Source of the DNA: an uncultured Lachnospiraceae bacterium
GTDB lineage: Bacteria > Bacillota > Clostridia > Lachnospirales > Lachnospiraceae
DNA: 38,945 bases
Assembly (NCBI GenBank): GCA_947629585.1
Contig: CANREH010000018.1
Span: 1-38,945, forward strand
Direction: 5' to 3'
How positions within the stretch are numbered: position 1 is the stretch's first letter; each line of letters starts with the position of its first letter. Under the pieces are notes generated by a model, which was not told the origin of the DNA, did not search any database, and worked only from the letters and a program-made list of their open reading frames with translations. Both the position numbers and the translations under genes were made by a program. Below are positions 16,355-25,105 of this stretch, one piece after another.

Positions 16355-16680
16355 CAAAATCTAAATTAAGTAATATCTGTCGCATCTTTGAATAGAATCC
16401 TCCTGTGTCTCTCACAGAATGCTTTTTATCTGCCAACTCGCCAAAGCAAATCACATAAACGGTTTTATCTGGATATTTCGGTTCTCCTCTGCTCAATAAA
16501 GGTTAGTATATAACCTTGCAAGCCATCATAATAACCCCGTATAAGCTTAATGAAATTCAGATTATTCAGACTTTTAATGCAGCGTGTAATTATATACATT
16601 TTGTCATGGCTTTTAACATAGTATTTAATCTTTTCACATTCTACTCCTATTCCTAGAAGCATGTCCCTCACTGTTCTCAA
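16344..16680 (-). pseudogene. N-terminal remnant of a fucosyltransferase-like gene
   Basis: A 71-codon frame (16465-16680) contains KSHDKMYIITRCIKSLNNLN and FIKLIRGYYDGLQGYILTFI. This aligns with the N-terminus of the intact transferase (NDKLYALEKTIRNLNDTKLI and CYYRGDSEYALLI). Near 16475-16490 the frame shifts. The homology then continues as EPKYPDKTVYVICFGELADK and ends at a stop at 16344. It is therefore the broken 5' part of a paralogue, placed upstream of the intact gene. Its 3' counterpart may be the fragment at 14506-14850. Confidence 0.75.
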
Positions 16681-16705
16681 GTGCTATATTTATTGAAAAT
16701 TATAA

Positions 16706-17832
16706 CTAAACTTTCGTATCGCTAGCTTCTTCTTGAACGCACTCAAATCTATCTTCATACACCAGTGTACCAGCATAAAGAGACAACCAGTTGGCAAAGT
16801 CCCAGTTATAACACAAACACCGTTTCGTACTATCATCCCTGTACCACGTTCTTTGTGCGGCGGATTCATCCCAACGATTATACTTGAACCAAAATCCACC
16901 AACTTCTCCAAGGGATAATGTGATAAACTGTTTTTTCAGAATCTCCCAGTAGGTTTTTACTGTACATTCTGGCTCCGTTCCAGTTTCCATTCGTTTAATA
17001 TAATTCCTGACAATGTTCGGTTCTGCGCCAAGCCTTTCTTCTGTTCTTTTCTTCCATGACGGGCAAGTCTGCTGCAGGATTCGATTGACTGTTTCTCTGG
17101 GCCAGTCTACTGAATCAAGATCATAATTCCAATAAGCAAGCATATCGTCTATGTTTCCAAAGCAATACCTATCGTCTAACCAATAGGCCCGAAACATACT
17201 GTCCCATCCACCCCCCCACAAACAATGCGGCAGTTTTGATACTTAATGCTTTCATCCACAGAAAATCTCATACACAAATTCACCAGATATTCCATAAGCC
17301 CAATTCGCATAAAACGATAATCACATCTGGTTTTAAATACATATTCCTTTCCTAGCTGCTGAGCCTTTCGGATTCCTGCCATTGTACTTACAATTTGATA
17401 ATTCAGATTCAGCATACCTGAATGTTCCGGCAGATCATTAAGCACAACATGACAATTCTCCAATTTCTTCAGACGATCAATGATTTCCTGCGATTCGCTC
17501 TTCCAGGTAGACACGATCACAGCTACTCCCGGATAAAGCTTGCCATAGATCTTAACGGTCTCTACGGTAAAGTCGTCCTTGCTGACCAATGGTCCCTGCA
17601 TAACAATCGCTGTTTTCTGCCGCAGCTCTGTCTCCTCTTCCACAGATACAACCTGTGAAACATACTTCGGTCTACTGTAAACGGAGCAAAACGTATCACC
17701 ATGCCGCTCATACTCCTTTGCGGACTGCAGCATATATTGGAACAACAGCCTGTCCTTACAGGGCAAACATCCTATCAAGCGCAATGGCAGCACCATTATA
17801 AACTTAATGCATCGCTTTGCTATGTTTATCAT
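16706..17832 (-). pseudogene. WavE-like glycosyltransferase, frameshifted at poly-G
   Basis: Two frames make one gene. The first (17832-17176) starts at ATG 17832 with AAGGAG 7 bases upstream and contains KTAIVMQGPLVSKDDFTVET, IVSTWKSE and VFKTRCDYR. The second (17221-16706) continues WDSMFRAYWLDDRYCFGNID. The join is at seven G (17211-17217); G8 (or G5) would restore a protein of about 375 residues. AIVMQGPL, IVSTWKSE and KTRxD with a later GGWxxM...YWxxD match the WavE/LPS-synthesis family of putative glycosyltransferases. In the present state the product would be truncated after about 218 residues. I call it a phase-variable gene in the OFF state rather than a dead gene. Confidence 0.8.
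17211..17217 (-). repeat. Poly-G tract (G7), OFF state of WavE-like gene
   Basis: Seven G on the coding strand in the middle of the WavE-like reading frame, followed by TGGATG. G7 directs translation into a stop about 17 codons later. One more G gives a continuous frame. Confidence 0.9.
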
Positions 17833-17860
17833 TATAACACTCCTTAATTACTTTCAACTG

Positions 17861-19090
17861 TCAGTCAGACAAAGAGTCTTTCTGTCTGCTCTGCAGATAT
17901 TTACCCTGCTCTTTCTGAAGCATATCAAGAAGTTTTGTCGTCACAGCTTCCCCTGTAAAATGTTCATGCGCAAACTGATAGCCGGCGCGGGCAATGCGTT
18001 CCAGTTCTTCCGTATGCTCCTGATAATACGCAATTTTGTTTTTCAGATCCTCCAGGCTCCCGTCATATCCTATATAGTGCTCCCCTTCCACCATTCCATA
18101 TGCAGCATAATCATACCTGCTACATCCGATATATGCACAGCCGCAGGCCATGCTTTCCACAAATCCAATCCCAGGAACCCCTATGATCTCCTCACCGCAA
18201 ATGGCCATTTTATACTGGTTAAACTTGTCCACCATATCAAACGAAAAATAGCTTTTCTGCTGCCCAATATGTTTCTTATTCCAGATTATTTTTCGAAGCT
18301 TTGTTATAAACTTATCATCTTTATTTACTGTTTTCGGTGTTACTCCCTCGCTATAATCACTCATTACACTGTCATAGTAATTAACCAGTTGGGGAGCCGC
18401 ATCACGGATCATTTTTCTGATTGGCTGCAGGCACGGATCCCCATATTCAGCCAAGAATTCTTTATCCCTCCGATATGTAATTGTCCCAACTGCAATCGCT
18501 TTGTTCTGCCGCTCCTTAAATGGCTTCCTACACTGAAATCGTTCTTCAGCAACAAATGGAATGACAAAAATCGGTACATTCAAGTTTTTGTAATAATGGT
18601 GGAACATTGTTCCTGTCTTGCTCAAATCAGCTTCGTTGTAGAGGCACTGAATATTTGCCTTTTCTAATTTTTCTGCTGAGTCACTGCCACAGGTTGTATG
18701 CAATAAACAGCCAACCTTAAATGCGACTACTTTAGCCATACATGAAAATTGGCTTCTGTCTCCGTCACTATATAAAATAACCATATCATCCGGATGAATA
18801 TCCTTAAGACGGTACAATGTTTTAATTTTCTTAGTGGGGATTCCATCCTTTTTCAAAATTATTCTGGCTTCAAACAATCTTAACGGATACAATATATGAT
18901 CAATTATATCAAGAAACCGATACTTGTATCTTCCACCTTTACTTATATAATTACATACCTGTATATCTCTCCTAAGAAATCCATCCAAAAGATATCTATG
19001 CTTTTTCCCAACAGAAATTTTAAAAATATACTTTTCTAAAACCTTAATCATCTTTGCATTATCCTGCAAATTCACAAACACGATTCTCAT
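17861..19090 (-). CDS. Glycosyltransferase, GT4-like
   Basis: About 409 residues from ATG 19090, chosen because AGGAGG lies 8 bases upstream and the protein then starts MRIVFVNL, the usual first strand; the open frame itself extends to 19174. The C-terminal half has a GT-B pattern: AVGTITYRRD, GEEIIGVPGIGFVESMACGC, YIGCSRYDYAAYGMVEGEHY and a final helix with FAHEHFTGE. The E-x7-E-like element and GFVESMACG are typical of GT4 enzymes, which transfer a sugar from a nucleotide donor with retention. The donor is unknown. It lies between the PHP gene and the WavE-like gene with a 28-base gap. Confidence 0.75.
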   Translation of the reverse strand: MRIVFVNLQDNAKMIKVLEKYIFKISVGKKHRYLLDGFLRRDIQVCNYISKGGRYKYRFLDIIDHILYPLRLFEARIILKKDGIPTKKIKTLYRLKDIHPDDMVILYSDGDRSQFSCMAKVVAFKVGCLLHTTCGSDSAEKLEKANIQCLYNEADLSKTGTMFHHYYKNLNVPIFVIPFVAEERFQCRKPFKERQNKAIAVGTITYRRDKEFLAEYGDPCLQPIRKMIRDAAPQLVNYYDSVMSDYSEGVTPKTVNKDDKFITKLRKIIWNKKHIGQQKSYFSFDMVDKFNQYKMAICGEEIIGVPGIGFVESMACGCAYIGCSRYDYAAYGMVEGEHYIGYDGSLEDLKNKIAYYQEHTEELERIARAGYQFAHEHFTGEAVTTKLLDMLQKEQGKYLQSRQKDSLSD

Positions 19091-19258
19091 TTTGCATTCC
19101 TCCTGCATTTTTCCGCTCGCTATATAACTTAACAAGTTATGTTCATCCCCTCTAAGAACACATACACCAACCACAATTTCTCATAATTGATCACAAAAAT
19201 CTCATTAAGATTATTACATAGTGTTCTCCATTTTATCTGCTATATATGAAAAGATGGT

Positions 19259-20083
19259 TCATTTCAATGAGTTCAAAAGTTCTTCTTGGAAAATGACTTT
19301 TCCATTTTCGTCATGCTTCATGATGTTTACATATTTGAACCCACATTCAATTGCCTTATTTACCGCAAAATCAAATCCTCTGGATAGCAGCTCTTTTTGG
19401 TGCGCATCCGAATTGATCATGATTCTTCCGCCAAATTCATTTAAGTGCTTCAGGAGAAATGTATTTGGATATAACTCTTTTCTTCTTCTCCGGTTATACG
19501 CGCCGCAGTTTACCTCAAATATTACATCCTCTTTGCAGAGATTCTCCATTGCCTCCAGCGCAGGCAGATAATAGCTTTTTGCACTTTCATCCAGACAATA
19601 CAGCTCATCGTTAAACCGCACGATTAGGTCAAAATGTCCTATAATATCACAGTGCATCCTGTCAAAGGATTTTCCTACCAGATCATAGTAGGCCCGGCTC
19701 ATCGAGAAGTAATCATCATGAAAATATCTATGGCAGATGGATACAAACTGCTCCTTAGTCAAGTCAATTGCCAATGGCTGTTCCGATGGAATATTCAAAA
19801 AATGCGTTGAGCCTATCGTATATTCGGCGTTTTTTGCGCACGCGGGGTCATACATATTATCAAGCTCAATTCCGGCTATTATATCTATGACCCCATTATA
19901 CTTCTGTCTCAATCGGCGGATTTCCGCAAAATATTCCTCCAAAACCATATGGCAGTTAAAATCCATATGGCCTGAAAAGCCGATCTGACCGAATCCCAAG
20001 GCGATAGCCGATCTGACCATCTCTTCCGGTGTATCCCTTCCGTCACAAAAGGTCGTGTGCGTGTGAAAATTTGCTTTTAACAT
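19259..20083 (-). CDS. PHP-domain phosphatase, histidinol-phosphatase-like
   Basis: 274 residues with the metal-binding set of the PHP fold: NFHTHTTFCDG (His6, His8 region), GHMDFN, AGIELD, GSTHF, GHFDLI and SDAH near the end. It most resembles HisJ/HisK-type histidinol phosphatases. No other histidine genes are nearby, but a HisC-like aminotransferase is two genes upstream. The pair may therefore act on a small amino-alcohol phosphate or another phosphoester used in capsule decoration. It acts in the cytoplasm. The gene follows the asparagine-synthase-like gene by 38 bases. Confidence 0.82.
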   Translation of the reverse strand: MLKANFHTHTTFCDGRDTPEEMVRSAIALGFGQIGFSGHMDFNCHMVLEEYFAEIRRLRQKYNGVIDIIAGIELDNMYDPACAKNAEYTIGSTHFLNIPSEQPLAIDLTKEQFVSICHRYFHDDYFSMSRAYYDLVGKSFDRMHCDIIGHFDLIVRFNDELYCLDESAKSYYLPALEAMENLCKEDVIFEVNCGAYNRRRRKELYPNTFLLKHLNEFGGRIMINSDAHQKELLSRGFDFAVNKAIECGFKYVNIMKHDENGKVIFQEELLNSLK

Positions 20084-20121
20084 ACTGGCTGTTCTATAAT
20101 CAAATTGCTCCCTGAACTGCC

Positions 20122-21174
20122 TCAGAAATAAATGTTCAAAAACCGTTCAAGGCACCACATCTGCCATTTCTGGTTGCCTGTGAATTCAGACATATCCAAA
20201 TCGTCCCTGAACTCAGGCCGGGTCGGGCCTTTATAATCTTTAAAATAGTAATCGACCGGTCTTGGCATAGGGACCTTCTCCGGGATCTCAAATTCCGGAT
20301 AACACATTTTGAATAACTCTCTTATCAGGTATTTTGACTCGCCGTTACGAACTCTTCGCAGATCAAGCGGTTCCGCCATTTTGACCATACCAGATGGGTC
20401 ATAATACGGCGTGTACTTCATTCCGGCTGTTATAAACGCATTGCAAAACACGCCATTTGACTCATGGGCAAACACTTCATCCATAAATCTCATATAATCT
20501 ATCTTACCGTTTGGCAGCTTATATGGTGCAAAAATGTGATCCATCGACACAGGTTCCTTCAGCACCTTAACCGGATCCAGAAATGTCAAGAATTTGATCC
20601 ATTCATCGTAGTCCCAGTCTCTGGAGAGCATCTTATCCATGCCGCCAAAAACGAGATCGCTTCCATCTGCCACAACCATCATTTCTACGCCATCTTGCTG
20701 AGCCTGTAAAGCCGCTTCCATGACCTGCGGTTCAATCGGATGCACGGGAGCACCTTTCTTCGCCATCAGTATATCAACATTTCGCTCACATACATCCCAG
20801 TTAACATCAACATAATGCAAATTGAGCTTGTATTTTTCCGCAAACTGTTCCGCCCTACGCATATCGTCACTTCTAAACGCGCCGCCGATAAAACGGAAGG
20901 TGTATGCGTCTGTTCCTGGTTTCATAAAAGCCGCAAGGCAGGCTGAATCCATACCACCAGACAGCATCACGCCAAGCTTCACATCGTTTTCCTTCTCCTC
21001 AAACAGCTTCTTATACGCCCTTGCAATATCCTCCGCTGTAGTGACAGCTATTTTTTGGTCATCGGGGTAAGAGATATCCTTTGCGTGGTGTATCCCTTCG
21101 GCAAATTCCATATCGTCCTTAACGATGCACCTGAAGGTAAGATAAGAGCTCATGCAATAATTCTTGTCAACCAT
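20122..21174 (-). CDS. Asparagine-synthase-like amidoligase without glutaminase domain
   Basis: 350 residues carrying only the synthetase half of AsnB. The PP-loop ATP site is VMLSGGMDSACLAAF near residue 70, with YTFRFIGG after it and DGSDLVFGGMDKML further on. The N-terminal glutaminase (Cys2) domain is missing. The family adenylates a carboxylate and forms an amide; without the glutaminase the amine must come from ammonia or directly from another amine. The start overlaps the HisC-like gene by 8 bases. A plausible role is coupling an amino alcohol or amino acid to a uronic acid or other carboxylate of the capsule; this is inference from context. Confidence 0.82.
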   Translation of the reverse strand: MVDKNYCMSSYLTFRCIVKDDMEFAEGIHHAKDISYPDDQKIAVTTAEDIARAYKKLFEEKENDVKLGVMLSGGMDSACLAAFMKPGTDAYTFRFIGGAFRSDDMRRAEQFAEKYKLNLHYVDVNWDVCERNVDILMAKKGAPVHPIEPQVMEAALQAQQDGVEMMVVADGSDLVFGGMDKMLSRDWDYDEWIKFLTFLDPVKVLKEPVSMDHIFAPYKLPNGKIDYMRFMDEVFAHESNGVFCNAFITAGMKYTPYYDPSGMVKMAEPLDLRRVRNGESKYLIRELFKMCYPEFEIPEKVPMPRPVDYYFKDYKGPTRPEFRDDLDMSEFTGNQKWQMWCLERFLNIYF

Positions 21175-22318
21175 TTTTACTATCCTCCTGTATAAAAATT
21201 TTTTTCATTACATCATATACCGTTCTCATTTGCTCTCTTGTCCCGATCGTTATACGGATGCAATCAAGAAGCGAAGCGCTTTGAGTTAGTTGCCTGATGT
21301 AGATATTTTTCTCTCTGAGCTGGTAATAGATTTTACTTTTTGTCTCTATATCTCTGCATTTAAGCAGCACAAAATTGGATTTGCTTGGATATGCAGATAA
21401 ATTTTCTGATATCTCGCCCTGCGAGATCAAGCGAATAAACAATTCTCTCGCCGCTTTCACTTCCTGTACATAATCCAGCATATAATCGACATGCTTCAGT
21501 GCTTCTGTCACTGCCACCTGGGTGATCGTCGGTATGTTTTTAGGGTTTCTGATTCTGTTGATCGCTTCGATATTATCTTCTGAAGCCACAAGATAACCGA
21601 ACCTCAAATTGGCTAAAGCAAACGCTTTGGACATGGTGTGCGAAATAAGTACATTTTCATATGTCATAGCAAGAGCGTTAGACGATACCCCAGAAAACTC
21701 AGCATATGCTTCATCGACCACAAATAACGTATTCGGGAAACCGTGTACCAGTTCCTCTACCTGTCCGAACGACAGGCAATATCCCACCGGATTATTAGGA
21801 TTACAAATGTACGCCATCCGGGGCTTTTCCCGCATGAGGTCGTCTTTGAGCCTGTCGAAGCTGAACTGGAGTTCTGGGCCAATGTCCGAGTAAACGATCC
21901 TGGCCCCGTTTCCTTCAATGGAAGATCGGAAATTGTCATACGATGGCCAGAGGAGCAGGACTTTATCTCCTTGCTTGATATACAGCTTCCCTATATACTC
22001 ATGCAAAGCATCCGAACTGGCAAAATACTGTATGTTTCCGGCAGGGACCCCGGAATACTGAGACAGCAGTTCTAAAAGCTCTTTATTATGGGTCAAAGGA
22101 TAAAGATGGAAAAAATCCTCATTTGCTACCAGCGCCTTTACAGCAGATTTCACCTCCGGCGCTGGTCCAATTGTCGATTCATTCCAGTCCAGTTTAAGTG
22201 ATTTTTCCCTTTCCGCAGGTTTAACAGACCAGATTTCCTGCGGGACAGGTTTATACGGCCGTAGGTTCAGAATAAAATCATTTACAAATCGTCCGCGGTC
22301 AAATCGCTGCCCACTCAT
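21167..22318 (-). CDS. HisC-like PLP-dependent aminotransferase or decarboxylase
   Basis: 383 residues of fold-type I. The substrate loop reads DWNESTIGPAP (44-54), then ICNPNNPVGY (171-180), D202 in VVDEAYAEFSG and the PLP lysine K231 in SHTMSKAFALANLRFGY. It is closest in pattern to histidinol-phosphate aminotransferase. HisC-like enzymes in Campylobacter capsule loci have been shown to make serinol phosphate from dihydroxyacetone phosphate, or ethanolamine phosphate from serine phosphate. The 4-base overlap (22315-22318) with a cytidylyltransferase and the adjacent ligase and phosphatase support such an amino-alcohol role here rather than histidine synthesis. Confidence 0.82.
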   Translation of the reverse strand: MSGQRFDRGRFVNDFILNLRPYKPVPQEIWSVKPAEREKSLKLDWNESTIGPAPEVKSAVKALVANEDFFHLYPLTHNKELLELLSQYSGVPAGNIQYFASSDALHEYIGKLYIKQGDKVLLLWPSYDNFRSSIEGNGARIVYSDIGPELQFSFDRLKDDLMREKPRMAYICNPNNPVGYCLSFGQVEELVHGFPNTLFVVDEAYAEFSGVSSNALAMTYENVLISHTMSKAFALANLRFGYLVASEDNIEAINRIRNPKNIPTITQVAVTEALKHVDYMLDYVQEVKAARELFIRLISQGEISENLSAYPSKSNFVLLKCRDIETKSKIYYQLREKNIYIRQLTQSASLLDCIRITIGTREQMRTVYDVMKKIFIQEDSKNG

Positions 22319-22749
22319 TTCAGTTCCTCCAGATTATGTACTCTCACAGAATCCAGTGCCCTGCGGATCTGTGTGGAAGATGTACCCTGCGTATAAGGGA
22401 AATACACAATCTTAATCCCTTCACTGGCAAACTGCCGTTCAAACTCCTGCCATTTTTCAGTGCCGTACCAATCATCCCCAACGAACATGATCTTTGCCCC
22501 CAGCTTCTTGCAGGCCGTCAACTTGTCCATATCATATTGGGGAACCGCAGCATCCACATATTTGCAGCTTCGAACAATTTCGATGCGGTCTTCGAATGGA
22601 ATCATCGCCCGTTTGCCCTTGTAAGAAACAAGTTCATCAACTGTTACGCCGACAATGAGCTTGTCGCACATTCCCTTCGCATTTTTAAATAAATTCAAAT
22701 GGCCTATATGAAATAGGTCATAGACACCTGTGGTATAGCCAATAATCAA
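22315..22749 (-). CDS. TagD-like cytidylyltransferase
   Basis: 144 residues. The nucleotidyl-transfer motif is GVYDLFHIGHLNLFKNAK (HxGH), followed by IVGVTVDE, FEDRIEIVRS, MFVGDDWYGTEKW and the C-terminal TQGTSSTQIRR. This is the glycerol-3-phosphate cytidylyltransferase family, which makes CDP-glycerol, CDP-ethanolamine and related CDP-alcohols. The start is TTG at 22749, supported by GGGGAG 8 bases upstream. Two partners are possible: CDP-glycerol for the TagF-like enzyme at 29299-30447, or a CDP-amino alcohol from the overlapping HisC-like gene. It acts in the cytoplasm. Confidence 0.88.
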   Translation of the reverse strand: MIIGYTTGVYDLFHIGHLNLFKNAKGMCDKLIVGVTVDELVSYKGKRAMIPFEDRIEIVRSCKYVDAAVPQYDMDKLTACKKLGAKIMFVGDDWYGTEKWQEFERQFASEGIKIVYFPYTQGTSSTQIRRALDSVRVHNLEELK

Positions 22750-22850
22750 AAGAATTTCTCCCCTTTCCTAAAACGTTTTTGATATTCCGAATAAGGAGTA
22801 TCCATATGAAACAGATCATATACGCTAGCTGTATATCCAATTCCACGCAT
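22746..22850 (-). pseudogene. Chimeric remnant: cytidylyltransferase 5' end and LicD-like tail
   Basis: A 34-codon frame starts at ATG 22850 with MRGIGYTASVYDLFHM, a diverged copy of the start of the next gene (IIGYTTGVYDLFHIG), cut exactly at the HxGH motif. It then continues DTPYSEYQKRFRKGEKFF, which resembles the C-terminal tail of LicD-type proteins. It overlaps the start of the intact gene by four bases and carries its ribosome site. It may be a deletion scar; translation could couple into the downstream gene. The rest of the 253-base gap (22751-23002) shows nothing I can support. Confidence 0.55.
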
Positions 22851-23002
22851 CGTACCTTCCACATTTTATATGCGTAAAGAGGGTTCTTCTCCGAAAGTTG
22901 GTGATTCTTCTCTCTTTTCTAGTATTTATTTGACACCCCAAACTTTTTGATAGAACCGCATTAATTTTTTTCATGATTTTTCTTCTACTTTGCTTAAGTT
23001 CT

Positions 23003-23947
23003 TCATTTCAAATCTATTTTCCCCTCTGAAATTAGTTTTGCATAATATGAATAAGGTTTTTCCATATCACTAATACAAATATCATGCAATTTTCCTCGTT
23101 CATTTTCCGGTGGTAACTGCATATAATCTCCAAAATGTGTTGTTAAATAATCATGGTACCTTCGAGGTATTCGTATTGAAATGTTCTCAAATGGAACTGA
23201 AATTGTGTCAGTAAAAAAAGTCGATTCAAATGACATGTCATAATTATACTTTTTGGCTATGAGGCGATCAGCACCATTCCAGATTGCTGTTTCAGTCATC
23301 GAAATATCGTATTTACTCAAAAACGAGAATAAAGCATCCGTAAAAAAATTGTATCTAAAAAATTTCTTTAAAATACTCCCATACAATTCCTTAATTAATC
23401 CACGGGGGCTTTCGATTTTAGCTTTTGGATAACGCCGTCGTGTATTTGATGCCATTAAAAAAATATAATATACATACCATATCTTTCTGCAAAAATGATT
23501 ATCCGGTCGACCATCCAAAGGAAAAACATCCACCCAAGCCCCTGTAAACCTGTCTGGAAAACCAATAACTGTTTTTTCAATCATAGTTGTTCTTATATCA
23601 TGGAACTTTGTGAATAATAGTAAATCTGATTCAGATGTATCATAGTCCAGTTTTTTTAAATGTTCTGGAAGTTGCTTATATAAATCCCTACGAAGAATTT
23701 CGTATTCCTTTCTGGGCATCACAATATCTATATCGTCGTCCCAAGGTATAAATCCTTTATGTCTGACAGCACCTAAACATGTCCCCCCTATTGCACAGTA
23801 ATGTAAGTCGTTAACCTCGATTACCTTTATCACTTCTTTTAATACACCGAGTTCTTTTTCTTGTACTTGATTCACTGTGCATTTTCCTCCCTCATTCTTT
23901 TTAGAAACTCTACCTGTATTCTCGGCATATAAGTAATGTTTAACCAA
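23003..23947 (-). CDS. licD: LicD-family phosphotransferase
   Basis: Up to 314 residues. The LicD hallmarks are YCAIGGTCLGAVRHKGFIPW followed by DDDIDI, and MPRKEYE. LicD proteins transfer a phosphorylated alcohol, classically phosphocholine, from a CDP-linked donor to a sugar of a cell-surface glycan. The frame opens at TTG 23947, overlapping the previous stop by 8 bases; GTG 23875 with GGGAGG 10 bases upstream is an alternative start that gives a more typical N-terminus. The C6 run at the GGTCLG codons reflects the conserved motif and is not treated as a switch. No licA or licB (choline kinase, transporter) is present, so a self-made alcohol such as ethanolamine is more likely the group transferred. 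Confidence 0.85.
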   Translation of the reverse strand: MVKHYLYAENTGRVSKKNEGGKCTVNQVQEKELGVLKEVIKVIEVNDLHYCAIGGTCLGAVRHKGFIPWDDDIDIVMPRKEYEILRRDLYKQLPEHLKKLDYDTSESDLLLFTKFHDIRTTMIEKTVIGFPDRFTGAWVDVFPLDGRPDNHFCRKIWYVYYIFLMASNTRRRYPKAKIESPRGLIKELYGSILKKFFRYNFFTDALFSFLSKYDISMTETAIWNGADRLIAKKYNYDMSFESTFFTDTISVPFENISIRIPRRYHDYLTTHFGDYMQLPPENERGKLHDICISDMEKPYSYYAKLISEGKIDLK

Positions 23948-24929
23948 GCTTATTTCGCAGCCCTTTTAATCCAAACAATATTTTGGAAGGCAAATACCCT
24001 GCATATATGCCTAAACTTACAAGTTTGAACCGAAAACTTGCCTTCCAACATTTGTTCGCTTCCCTTAAATGCGACAAAGCTTTCTCTCTCGCAATTTTAA
24101 AATACTTTCTCCTGTCTGCTTCATTGCAGTAATTAAAAACCCTCGATAGAAAATCTTTCGTTTCTATTATGTACCTGTAACTCGCTGCATTTTTATATAC
24201 AGAATAGTTCTTACACATAAAATCATACAGTTCATCAAGGGCCCAAAAGACATCTAATTGTCTCTCATTGATTCCACTATGAGTGATACTTTCTTCCCGT
24301 TGAACCCAAATATATATCTGTTTATCACTGAAGGCAACTTCCCTACATTCACCTATCAGTTTATACATCGTTGCTATATCTTCATATAGCCTCCCAACAG
24401 GAAACGGGTGGTTTAAGAGCACCTGCTTTTTATACAACCTTGCACAGGGTGTAATAGATATACAACATATTCGTTCCAACGCTCGTCCCGTATCAAATTT
24501 TACTTCTATGATTGTTTTTTTCTCAAAAGATATATTTCTTCCTTCAAGGACACTTTTGAGCAAAGCACAGGAAATATCGCAGTCATATTTGTCCATCAAA
24601 TACCAAAGATATTCCAAATAATCTGCGGTCACATAATCATCTGAATCTATAAAAGAAATCAAATCTCCATTTGCGTGTGCAACGCCATAATTTCTTGCGT
24701 CAGACAATCCGCCATTCGACTTATGATAGACAATTATCCTGCTGTCTTTCTCAGCATATTTATCACATATTCTCCCGCTGTTGTCCGTAGATCCATCATC
24801 GACAAGGATCACTTCAAAATTGTCATAGGACTGCACAAGCACAGAATCCACACATTTTTCAAGATATTTCTCGACGTTAAATACAGGTATAACTACACTA
24901 ATCAGCGGGTTCAACTGTCCTTCCTGCAT
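23940..24929 (-). CDS. Glycosyltransferase family 2
   Basis: About 329 residues from ATG 24929. This start has GGAGG 5-6 bases upstream and places the first strand PLISVVIPVFN directly after it; the open frame extends to TTG 24983. GT-A signature parts: VILVDDGSTDNSG, GGLSDARNYGVAHANGDLIS and FIDSDDYV (metal-binding DxD). The C-terminal region (FKLVSLGIYAGYLPSKI) is a helical tail common in this subfamily. It transfers a sugar from a nucleotide donor with inversion at the inner face of the membrane. It is a paralogue of the next GT2 upstream (24996-25984). Confidence 0.85.
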   Translation of the reverse strand: MQEGQLNPLISVVIPVFNVEKYLEKCVDSVLVQSYDNFEVILVDDGSTDNSGRICDKYAEKDSRIIVYHKSNGGLSDARNYGVAHANGDLISFIDSDDYVTADYLEYLWYLMDKYDCDISCALLKSVLEGRNISFEKKTIIEVKFDTGRALERICCISITPCARLYKKQVLLNHPFPVGRLYEDIATMYKLIGECREVAFSDKQIYIWVQREESITHSGINERQLDVFWALDELYDFMCKNYSVYKNAASYRYIIETKDFLSRVFNYCNEADRRKYFKIAREKALSHLREANKCWKASFRFKLVSLGIYAGYLPSKILFGLKGLRNKLG

Positions 24930-25105
24930 AATTCCTCCATCCTGGCAAACTGCAAGCATGGTTCCTTTATGGAGGGAAGACAAAACTCTTAATCTTTAAC
25001 GGCTTCTCACATAATCAATAGTTCCCCAACCGACACACATCGGGAGATATCCCATACTTACAATGCCAATTTTTATTTTCGTATTCCTAGTGACATTGCG
25101 GTCGG

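Noticed and set aside
17807-18667. Plus-strand open frame of 286 codons opposite the GT4 gene
   Set aside because: It is antisense to a supported glycosyltransferase and has no recognisable motif; its Cys- and Phe-rich make-up is typical of a shadow frame.
23782-23787. Six C in licD as another slippage switch
   Set aside because: It encodes the conserved GGT of the LicD motif and the frame is intact; six is below the length seen at the other sites.
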